From Bacillota bacterium (GTDB taxonomy: Bacteria > Bacillota > Clostridia > Christensenellales > SZUA-584): a stretch of 15,846 nucleotides of DNA. This document shows, in pieces, positions 5,891-12,331 of this stretch. The notes under the pieces were generated by a model. It was not told the origin of the DNA. It searched no databases and saw only the letters and a list, made by a program, of their open reading frames with translations. The stretch lies in the NCBI GenBank assembly GCA_023399095.1, contig JAEWQS010000165.1:1-15846 (forward strand), read 5' to 3'. The translations under genes were made by a program, and so were the position numbers. Each line of letters opens with the position of its first letter. Within the stretch, counting starts at the first letter, position 1.

Positions 5891-7273
5891 CTATTTTTTT
5901 ATAAATTCGGCCAAAGACTTCTCATACCGGCATACAAATGCAACCAAGATGAAAACAAGCGCCAAGCCCCCGTAAACCACCGGCTGGTAGTAAGAGATCA
6001 CGCCCCACAGCCCAAATATGTTAGTTAGAACCCCCCATATCACGGCAGGAACCAACGCGATCAACGCAGGAGCGAAACGGTTGTCCAGCGTTTTGCTCGA
6101 CGTGAGCAAAGCAAATACAAACACGATATACGCTTCATAGCCCGTTCCCAATGTGGGCATCGCCGTTTGCAGCCGGACAAGCAACACAAAGCCTGCGGCA
6201 GCCGCAATCCCCGCGCTGGCCACGTAAGCAAATATGTATGAAATGAGCGCACGCTCCTTTTGCCGATCAAACATAGGACGGCCTGTTCTGCTAAGCAGAT
6301 TGTACAGAAATACAAACACAAACACAGCACCCAGAAGAGCAAGTACGCCGATGGGGCTCTCGACGCCATAGGCCTGAACCCTGGCGGAAAACGTCACAGC
6401 CAAAATTTGTCCCTGTGTCAGCGCCATGTTCACGCCGCCGACCACGATGCCCGATACCAGCGTCAGTATGACAGCCGGTATTTTGAGAAAGGCCGCCGCA
6501 AAGCCGTTGATGAGGCCCAGCACCAGCGCAGCCGCCGCTGCAAGCAGCACGCCGTTCAGCAGCGGGCTGCCCATCAACATTGTCTGGGCAATGATGGCCG
6601 CGCTCATCCCCATCATGGGACCGATTGACAGATCGATACCTCTGGCGCGCATAGAAAGAACGACTGCCATCGCAATCAAGGCGAAAATACCGCATTGCTT
6701 GATGACGTTCATGAGATTCGCATATTCAAAGAACATAGGTGTCACCACGCCGAGGATGGCCGTAGCGCCCAGCAGCGTAAAGATGAGGATAAGACCCAGC
6801 CATGTGTTTAAGAACGTATACATACGAGGGCCGCTCGAATACATCGAAGTTATTGCCTTACGGTTCCTCGCATTTACCTTGGATGACGAAGGTTCCATCG
6901 GCTCCGCCTCCGGAAATACGCCGCGATATGGCAAAGGGTTGTACGGCACAGGCGGGGCTTCAAAATGAGAAGCTATCGGCGGTGATGCCATCGCTGAGAA
7001 CGTGGCTGACTGAGCTTCGCTGATCAGCGGCGGCTGCGCAGCCTGCGACATCACCGGATCACACGTCGGCTCAGGGTCTTCTATATGGGCGGCTATCATC
7101 GGTTCCTCGGACTGCATATAAGCCGACTGCGACATGACCGGGTCGCACGCTGATTCAGTGGTTTCTATTTGCACGGGTTCCGGCGAATCAGGCGGTTTTA
7201 ATCTGTTGCCGCATTCGGTGCAAAACACAGCGTCATCGTTTAACTCTTTTCCGCATTGCATACAGTAAATCAT
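5891..7273 (-). CDS. Zinc-ribbon protein fused to an RbsC-type ABC permease domain
   Basis: A 460-residue protein in three parts. Residues 1-25 form a zinc ribbon with Cys4-x2-Cys7 and Cys18-x2-Cys21 (YCMQCGKEL, then FCTECGNRL). Residues 26-145 are a Pro/Glu/Ser-rich linker in which CDPVMSQ occurs twice (43-49 and 71-77). Residues about 152-446 are a polytopic membrane domain resembling sugar-type ABC permeases (BPD_transp_2): RARGIDLSIGPMMGMSAAII (209-228) matches the signature segment, and PAVILTLVSGIVVGG (266-280) the following helix. The canonical later loops are replaced by a charged stretch (GRPMFDRQKERAL, 331-343) and SSKTLDNRFAP. No ATPase or binding-protein gene is adjacent, so transport by a classical ABC complex is doubtful; a sensor or scaffold role is possible. 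An AGAGGT Shine-Dalgarno supports the start. Confidence 0.8.
   Translation of the reverse strand: MIYCMQCGKELNDDAVFCTECGNRLKPPDSPEPVQIETTESACDPVMSQSAYMQSEEPMIAAHIEDPEPTCDPVMSQAAQPPLISEAQSATFSAMASPPIASHFEAPPVPYNPLPYRGVFPEAEPMEPSSSKVNARNRKAITSMYSSGPRMYTFLNTWLGLILIFTLLGATAILGVVTPMFFEYANLMNVIKQCGIFALIAMAVVLSMRARGIDLSIGPMMGMSAAIIAQTMLMGSPLLNGVLLAAAAALVLGLINGFAAAFLKIPAVILTLVSGIVVGGVNMALTQGQILAVTFSARVQAYGVESPIGVLALLGAVFVFVFLYNLLSRTGRPMFDRQKERALISYIFAYVASAGIAAAAGFVLLVRLQTAMPTLGTGYEAYIVFVFALLTSSKTLDNRFAPALIALVPAVIWGVLTNIFGLWGVISYYQPVVYGGLALVFILVAFVCRYEKSLAEFIKK
7043..7147 (-). repeat. Two-copy CDPVMSQ repeat in the permease-fusion linker
   Basis: The linker encodes CDPVMSQ at 7127-7147 and again at 7043-7063, a spacing of 84 nt or 28 residues. 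Both copies are preceded by E-rich sequence and followed by S/A-A. The DNA copies differ at synonymous positions, so this is a protein-level repeat and not a recent DNA duplication. Confidence 0.75.
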
Positions 7274-7464
7274 CTTTTAAACCTCTCATATCGATGATTG
7301 ACGATGGATAATCACCGTTTGTCAGTATCATAGAAAATCAATGAGTCCTGTAATACGACTATAGACCTCGATGGTTTAAAAAAGCAATAGAGACAAGCCC
7401 GTTTGACAATAAAGCAAACAAACCGACAAACAACGCACCGGATCAACCTGTTTGTATTCGTTTT

Positions 7465-8514
7465 TTAAGGAAGCATAAAGCTTTGTATATTTTCCGTGTG
7501 ACGATGTGCGAATACTTTACCCTCCAGTGTCGTCAAATTGTAGACCACCGACCACTGCAGCTTATCTGTATCTCCATCGTAAATACCTATTTCCCTAAGC
7601 AAATCTATCGCCTGTTGTTCATTGAGCTTCCCGTCGTTTGATTCAATGCATTGTACGACCTCGTTATATCGGTCAAACTCGGTAAAGCCTTCCCCTATAT
7701 TTAAGCCGTTATATGCCACAAAGTTTGATGCTACCTGATAATCACTTTCCGGCTCAACAGTTTGCAGCGTGCCGTCCCAGTATTCCACAATCACCGATTT
7801 TCCTGTTGCGTCCGCGATTAAATAATGGCAGTTTACATCGGCTGAAAAATAAATGTTGTAGTTTCTGAGCAATTCAACCGCTTCATCAACTGTTGCGGCA
7901 TAATCTAGCACAAGCCGTATCGCTGTCGTGGTGTTAAGCGTCACTTTATTTTCATCATTATTAAACTGAACCTGTGGCACCGCAAGCAGCGCCATTGCGA
8001 CACCTTTTTCATTGACCCCGTCAAACGGCAGATAAGGCGCGGCCAATGCGAGAAAGCTATTAAAGCCTTCGGGTAAGCTATCCTTGGAATAGCCCGCAAA
8101 GGTTAAGTTTACGGTCGATATTGATGCATATCCATCTTTTGGCGTTGTTTTCACTTGCATTGAAGGGGTATAGTCAAAATCGAAATTGCGTCCGAATATG
8201 ACCTCACCAGCGTCATTGTTCGTCACAAAAGCAGTGCAGCCGTCCCCCGTGATACCGAGATCAATCGGCAGACCCTTGAGCAGCCGTTTTGTCACAAATG
8301 CTTCAATGTCGCTATCCTTTTCGGCTCCGATTTCAAGAAACTCATCAAAGCCATAATCGCCGTAATACGTCATGGTGTACATTGGATAATCATCAACTTT
8401 TTTGAGCGTTGATAGGCTGCGCAGCTCATTAAAAAACAGCGCACCCGCCGTAAAAACGGCCACCATAATAAAGCATGCCAATATCAAAATAATTCTTTTG
8501 AGTATTTTCTTCAT
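7465..8514 (-). CDS. Membrane-anchored Ntn-hydrolase, choloylglycine hydrolase/penicillin acylase type
   Basis: A 349-residue protein started at 8514; the frame stays open to 8646, but the promoter at 8546-8554 lies downstream of that point, and 8526 (MGSD) is the only other plausible start. Residues 5-28 form an N-terminal membrane anchor or signal sequence. The catalytic core begins at Cys93 (GDGCTAFVTNND), followed by GRNFDFDY (108-115). Cys93, Arg109 and Asp112 have the same spacing as Cys2, Arg18 and Asp21 of bile salt hydrolase and penicillin V acylase. GVNEKGVAMALL (166-177) and ASNF (262-265) provide the further conserved Asn residues. It would hydrolyse a linear amide outside the membrane; the substrate is unknown. 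Because Ntn enzymes need an N-terminal nucleophile, cleavage at Gly92-Cys93 is expected, freeing it from the anchor. Confidence 0.8.
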   Translation of the reverse strand: MKKILKRIILILACFIMVAVFTAGALFFNELRSLSTLKKVDDYPMYTMTYYGDYGFDEFLEIGAEKDSDIEAFVTKRLLKGLPIDLGITGDGCTAFVTNNDAGEVIFGRNFDFDYTPSMQVKTTPKDGYASISTVNLTFAGYSKDSLPEGFNSFLALAAPYLPFDGVNEKGVAMALLAVPQVQFNNDENKVTLNTTTAIRLVLDYAATVDEAVELLRNYNIYFSADVNCHYLIADATGKSVIVEYWDGTLQTVEPESDYQVASNFVAYNGLNIGEGFTEFDRYNEVVQCIESNDGKLNEQQAIDLLREIGIYDGDTDKLQWSVVYNLTTLEGKVFAHRHTENIQSFMLP

Positions 8515-8545
8515 GTCCGACCCCATTAATCTCGTTATTTCTTGT

Positions 8546-8554
8546 ATTATATCA
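8546..8554 (-). promoter_or_regulatory. Extended -10 promoter of the Ntn-hydrolase gene
   Basis: TGATATAAT on the minus strand is an extended -10 with a perfect TATAAT. The start of transcription would be near 8539, only about 25 nt before the ATG at 8514. It immediately follows the terminator-like hairpin at 8569-8593. Confidence 0.6.
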
Positions 8555-8557
8555 GAG

Positions 8558-8593
8558 ATAAAATAAATAGTCCTCCACAAAGCGTGGAGGACT
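8558..8593 (-). terminator. Probable terminator of the chemoreceptor gene
   Basis: AGTCCTCCAC (8569-8578) and GTGGAGGACT (8584-8593) form a perfect 10-bp stem with a 5-nt loop. On the minus strand a T-rich tract with interrupting A follows (complement of 8558-8568). It lies about 110 bp after the chemoreceptor stop codon and directly before the Ntn-hydrolase promoter. The broken T-tract lowers confidence. Confidence 0.6.
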
Positions 8594-8602
8594 GATGCTC
8601 TC

Positions 8603-8685
8603 TCCATGGGATCCCAATCCACTAGTCGGCAATCTCGGGATGACAAACGTTATCCATGGGATACGCTTGCGCTGAGTCCGACTCA
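8603..8685. repeat. Intergenic repeats between chemoreceptor and Ntn-hydrolase genes
   Basis: TCCATGGGAT occurs at 8603-8612 and 8653-8662, exactly 50 bp apart. TGAGTCCGACTCA (8673-8685) is a 13-bp palindrome, and its CCGACT is the reverse complement of AGTCGG at 8624-8629. The stretch contains no open frame with a Shine-Dalgarno. It could be a dispersed intergenic repeat of the kind common in clostridial genomes, or part of a structured 3' region of the chemoreceptor transcript. I cannot tell which. Confidence 0.4.
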
Positions 8686-8705
8686 AAATTGCACTTTAAA
8701 CACTG

Positions 8706-10856
8706 CTATTTGTTATTCTGACTTTCCAAAAGCGGCGTTTTGCTTTCAGGCAATTCCTTTTGGCTGAGGCTGAATCTGCCAACCATATCTTTTAGAATGT
8801 TCGCCTGCCCCGAAATCTCCTGTGAAGAGGCCGCCACCTCCTGAGCCGTCGCCGAATTGTTCTGAACAACCGCAGAAAGCTGATTGATGCCCTTATTAAT
8901 CTGATCGATACCGGCCGCCTGTTCGTTAGACGAGGACGCGATCTCTCCCGACAAGCTCACTGTCGTTTCCACGCCATTGACGATTTCGACAAGCGCCTTG
9001 GCCGTCACATTGGCAATATCCGTGCCTGCCTTGGTTTTCTTTATGGAGCCATCGATAAGATCGGTTGTTTCCTTGGCAGCCTGCGCGCTCTTTGCGGCAA
9101 GGTTTCTGACTTCCTCTGCCACCACAGCAAATCCTTTTCCATGCACGCCGGCTCTTGCCGCCTCCACTGCCGCGTTCAGCGCGAGAATATTTGTCTGGAA
9201 CGCGATATCATCGATGACCTTGATGATCTTGGAGATACTTGCCGATGCGACATTAATCTCTTCCATCGCCGCAAGCAGCAGCTTCATTTTCTCGTTTCCG
9301 CTTACTGCATTGTCTTTCGCTTTGAGCGAAAGCTCGTTGGCTTTGCCCGCTCGCTCTGCGTTCATTTTGGTTTGCTCCGCGATTTGCGACGTGGATACAG
9401 AGAGCTGCTCTAAAGCCGTGGCTTGATCCGAAGCACCCTGCGAGATCGCTTGGCTGCTGCCGGATACCTGTTCTGTACCGCCTGACACCTCTTCAGCCGC
9501 CGCATTGATTTCCACAAGCACGCCATTAAACGATGCAATACTCTGATTAATTGCCTTCTTTAAGGCCGCGAAATCACCCACATATTCGGAATCGATATTC
9601 ACCGTGAGCTCGCCTTCCGCCATTTCACCGAGCACATACGTGATATCGCTGATATAGCCTTTGAGTGTGTCAATGGTCTCATTAAGCGCTGTCTTGATCA
9701 ACGCAAAATCGCCTTTAAACTCGCTTGAGACGCTGACGCTTAAGTTACCTTTTGCCAGCTCGCTTAAGACCTCAGCCGATTCCTTTATCGGCTCAATCAT
9801 CGCATCCAGCGTGGCGTTTATGCCTTCCACAATGTGACGATACGTCCCTTTATGCTTCTGCGCATCCGCACGCACCGTGAGCCGGCCTTCCATTGCCGCC
9901 TCGATCAGCATGCTTGTGTCATCCTCTAGCCCTTTTATCACATGCAATATCGTACGGGTCGCCTCACGCATCTTGCCGACCTCGTCTTTTGTTCTCCTCT
10001 CTTCCAGCTTGATATCTGTTTCACCGGAAGCCAGCCGGGTGATGTTGTTTGTGAGCTTCTTAATCGGTCGGCTGATGCCACGCGATATAACGATGCCGAT
10101 CAAAACAGAAAGGACAAGAACAGCACCTATCGCAACCACTGTGATGAGCAGCACCATCTCTCCGGTTTTGTTATTTTGCGTTGATATCATTGCCGCATCT
10201 CCCGTGACTGCGAACATTAGATCTTTAAGCGCTGTGCTTAAATTACTCTCGGCTGATTTCAGGGTTCCAAAGCCTACTAGATCCTCAATGACGACTGTTC
10301 TGTTGCCGTTTTCGATATCCTCCGCAGCCTTTCCAATCAGCGGGTCAAAAGCATCATACGCTTCCTTTGCAGCCTTATAGGCATCCTCTTTTTCGGGCGG
10401 TATCAATGATTCGACAGTGGAAAAACGCGACGTCATGAATTGTCTGCTGCTCTTAACCGGAGACAGTACCGCTAGCAGCATCGTGTCGCCCTCCTCCAGC
10501 AGCAACGCCTGGCGCAGCGAATTACACGCTTCCTGAAAATTTTGATTGAGTTCGGCAACCGCTTTGCTCGGCAGGAGAATGTTAGCATACATCGTTTTGG
10601 ATGAATTGCTCATATCCTTTAAGTTGAGCGCCGCATATGCGCCCATTGCAGTGCTTAATATGGCAATAATCAAAAACCCGATTAAAATTTTTGTGGCAAT
10701 CTTCATATTTTCAAAAAACATGAAGCGAAGTTTGCGTTTTGGTTTGCGCTCATTTTTAAGCTTTACTTTTTTCTCGTCAGCACCGATGCTTACTTGGTCC
10801 TTTGCTTTGCTTGTTTCTTGATCGTTTGCAGCCCTTTTTACTCGTAATAACTTCAT
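8706..10856 (-). CDS. Methyl-accepting chemotaxis protein with several HAMP-like units
   Basis: A 716-residue chemoreceptor started at 10856, where AAGGAGGAG precedes ATG; the in-frame upstream ATG at 10913 lacks one. It has a basic cytoplasmic N-terminus (1-50), TM1 (about 52-77), an extracytoplasmic helical sensor (78-233, four-helix-bundle type) and TM2 (234-258). A canonical HAMP (ISRPIKKLTNNITRLASGET, 261-280) is followed by three HAMP-like units, each with a short G-x-L-x-V motif: EGRLTVRAD (323-331), KGNLSVSVS (369-377) and EGELTVNID (414-422). The signalling hairpin tip is DDIAFQTNILALNAAVEAAR, then AGVHGKGFAVVAEEVR (549-584), which binds CheA/CheW. No CheR-binding NWETF tail is present, and the C-terminus is ESQNNK. 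No che gene is nearby. The ligand is unknown. Confidence 0.94.
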   Translation of the reverse strand: MKLLRVKRAANDQETSKAKDQVSIGADEKKVKLKNERKPKRKLRFMFFENMKIATKILIGFLIIAILSTAMGAYAALNLKDMSNSSKTMYANILLPSKAVAELNQNFQEACNSLRQALLLEEGDTMLLAVLSPVKSSRQFMTSRFSTVESLIPPEKEDAYKAAKEAYDAFDPLIGKAAEDIENGNRTVVIEDLVGFGTLKSAESNLSTALKDLMFAVTGDAAMISTQNNKTGEMVLLITVVAIGAVLVLSVLIGIVISRGISRPIKKLTNNITRLASGETDIKLEERRTKDEVGKMREATRTILHVIKGLEDDTSMLIEAAMEGRLTVRADAQKHKGTYRHIVEGINATLDAMIEPIKESAEVLSELAKGNLSVSVSSEFKGDFALIKTALNETIDTLKGYISDITYVLGEMAEGELTVNIDSEYVGDFAALKKAINQSIASFNGVLVEINAAAEEVSGGTEQVSGSSQAISQGASDQATALEQLSVSTSQIAEQTKMNAERAGKANELSLKAKDNAVSGNEKMKLLLAAMEEINVASASISKIIKVIDDIAFQTNILALNAAVEAARAGVHGKGFAVVAEEVRNLAAKSAQAAKETTDLIDGSIKKTKAGTDIANVTAKALVEIVNGVETTVSLSGEIASSSNEQAAGIDQINKGINQLSAVVQNNSATAQEVAASSQEISGQANILKDMVGRFSLSQKELPESKTPLLESQNNK

Positions 10857-11068
10857 TATGCGTTGCTCCTCCTTGTTTTCGAAAACTAAAAAACCAATAT
10901 TCGGCAGACACATACGATGCTAGCCTTGGTATTTATGCATAAACCCATGATGTCTTGTCGTTATAAAACTGAGTGCAAAATAAATTATCAAGCCTTTCAC
11001 CGAGTTGGTAAACAAGGCTTGTTTATATATAAGACTTTTGATGCCTGTATAATCATCTTTTTCAATTA
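10857..11068. other. Upstream region of the chemoreceptor gene, no gene seen
   Basis: This AT-rich stretch holds the chemoreceptor Shine-Dalgarno (about 10867-10877), a 12-bp palindrome TTTATGCATAAA (10932-10943) that could be a regulator site, and a stem CAAGCCTT/AAGGCTTG (10989-10996 with 11014-11021). No confident promoter for the chemoreceptor was found, and no open frame with a ribosome-binding site. Confidence 0.5.
10977..11021 (-). terminator. Weak terminator candidate after the CPBP protease gene
   Basis: AAGGCTTG (11014-11021) and CAAGCCTT (10989-10996) form an 8-bp stem with a 17-nt loop. On the minus strand it is followed by ATAATTTATTTT. It is the only stem with a T-rich tail between the protease and chemoreceptor genes on this strand, but the loop is long and the T-tract interrupted. 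Confidence 0.3.
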
Positions 11069-11250
11069 GGGAAGCGCTGATTAATTCGGTATTCTGCCTT
11101 AGCGGCTAACCACCCCAATGACGTTTGCGTCATTGGGGATTCCGGGTTTTGCACCTTGCTGTGTCGAAAATCTCATAATTCCTTCGGTTCTTCTCCTTGC
11201 AGGGCATAAAACCATCTCGTTCAACAGCTCATTTAATCAGTGTTTCCTTA
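11066..11250. mobile_element. MITE-like element with terminal inverted repeats and TTA target duplication
   Basis: The left end GGGAAGCGCTGATTAA (11069-11084) and the reverse complement of the right end, AGGAAACACTGATTAA (right arm 11233-11248), match at 13 of 16 positions. TTA stands on both outer sides (11066-11068 and 11248-11250), consistent with a 3-bp target duplication; the right TTA overlaps the last aligned base by one. The core is about 179 bp and has no open frame large enough for a transposase. It contains a perfect 11-bp hairpin at 11113-11138. Short length, inverted ends and no gene fit a miniature inverted-repeat element mobilised in trans; TNA duplications are known for some IS5-family groups. 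The parent transposon is not in this window. Confidence 0.6.
11113..11138. repeat. Perfect hairpin inside the MITE-like element
   Basis: CCCCAATGACG (11113-11123) and CGTCATTGGGG (11128-11138) are exact reverse complements around TTTG. No T-run follows on either strand, so it is not an ordinary intrinsic terminator. It is the strongest structure between the protease and chemoreceptor genes. Confidence 0.8.
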
Positions 11251-12212
11251 ATACAGGCATTTTTGCTATCAAGTCCAATTTTGAGGTGAAGCGCCTGGAG
11301 CGCTGCCGGTGTATCCATATCCAAAAATTTAAATTTTGATTTTCTGTAATGCCATCTCACAAACACGAACCCAAATATAATAACTGCTGTCACAACGAGG
11401 CCGCCTTCCGGCCCAAACGCCCCGCCGTTTAAAATGGTGTCGCTTGCGTATTGCGTGCTGATGATTCCCTGGGAATCTACGCCGCTCACAGGAAAACCAT
11501 ATACATTCCCTTGAAAATAGTTCCATGCAATGTGGTAACCGATCGGCATCCAGATGCTGCCCGATTTTAAGTACATATACGCGAATAATAGACCGGCCAA
11601 TGTGATGTTGATAAACGGTATCACATTAAATGCGTTGTTCATAACGTGCATCAACGAAAACATTACGGCCGATATGAATACCACGAGCGGCATGCACCTT
11701 GTCTGTCGCAGTACCGACATAAAATAGCCCCGTGTTAATATTTCTTCCGCGAACCCGACAACGATGAAAACAAAGAGATACAGTATGGTGTTGGCTGAAA
11801 ATTGCGGTGTCCAAGATTCCACATACCCGTTACCTGTAAGCAGTATCACGATAAAAGCGACCGTGATCGACACAATGCCAACAAGCAGCCCCACGCCAAA
11901 CGGTTTTTTATTTATCCTTAGCCGCCCGAGACCCATATCTTCCAGCTTGCGCCTTGAAAACCCCTTCCATGCGATAACCGGCACTGCGATGATTACGGCT
12001 TCCCGAATGAGGAACAGCAGCCATTCCCATTGGGAATATAACGCAGCATAGGCTCTGTTTATGTCGGCTTGCGTACCGCCGAGCGCTTCCACGTGAAGGT
12101 TAGCAAAATAATCAAACAGATAACCTTCGAGATAAACAAGTCCGAAAACAATTGTGAATACGAGTGCGATTTTCCAGCCCGATCTAATCAGGCCTTCCTT
12201 GTTTATAAACAT
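11229..12212 (-). CDS. CPBP-family (CAAX protease/bacteriocin-processing) membrane protease
   Basis: A 327-residue polytopic membrane protein with the three CPBP (Abi) motifs: EEILTR (156-161) with the paired glutamates, FSLMH (185-189) and HIAWN (227-231). These residues form the metal-independent or metal-assisted active site of intramembrane proteases of the Rce1 type. Helices run at about 12-34, 63-83, 104-126, 142-155, 174-190, 196-214 and 268-287. The target is unknown; bacterial members act in bacteriocin immunity, peptide processing or protein maturation. AAAGG precedes the ATG. The end is unusual: the last six codons (KETLIK) and the stop are read from the terminal repeat of the MITE-like element. 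Without the insertion the frame would end ...NACIN, five residues shorter, so activity should be unaffected. Confidence 0.87.
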   Translation of the reverse strand: MFINKEGLIRSGWKIALVFTIVFGLVYLEGYLFDYFANLHVEALGGTQADINRAYAALYSQWEWLLFLIREAVIIAVPVIAWKGFSRRKLEDMGLGRLRINKKPFGVGLLVGIVSITVAFIVILLTGNGYVESWTPQFSANTILYLFVFIVVGFAEEILTRGYFMSVLRQTRCMPLVVFISAVMFSLMHVMNNAFNVIPFINITLAGLLFAYMYLKSGSIWMPIGYHIAWNYFQGNVYGFPVSGVDSQGIISTQYASDTILNGGAFGPEGGLVVTAVIIFGFVFVRWHYRKSKFKFLDMDTPAALQALHLKIGLDSKNACIKETLIK

Positions 12213-12280
12213 ATTTGCGGCCTTTCATGGTGTATCTTCAAGTGCCACATATATTTACCCGAAAATCAGATCTCTCAAAC

Positions 12281-12320
12281 AAAAAAGGCAGATCATGTGA
12301 TTTCACATGCCTGCCCTTTT
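12281..12320 (-). terminator. Intrinsic terminator of the nfeD-flotillin operon
   Basis: On the minus strand GGCAG and CATGTGA pair with TCACATG and CTGCC, interrupted by one small internal loop, and a run of six T follows (complement of A 12281-12286). It lies just after the flotillin stop at 12332. Confidence 0.9.
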
Positions 12321-12331
12321 CCTATACATCT

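Noticed and set aside
7274..7464. Regulatory RNA or promoter between the Ntn-hydrolase and permease-fusion genes
   Set aside because: Repeated GTTTG-type sequence and a TATGAT hexamer are visible, but there is no acceptable -35, hairpin or terminator, so nothing could be supported.
8603..8629. Cloning-vector polylinker (NcoI, BamHI and SpeI sites close together)
   Set aside because: The flanking sequence is ordinary host-like intergenic DNA and no vector sequence follows.
10886..10925. Sigma-28/SigD promoter for the chemoreceptor (GCCGAATA upstream of the gene)
   Set aside because: The nearest TAAA is about 26 bp upstream of it, not about 15, and nothing at the correct spacing resembles the -35.
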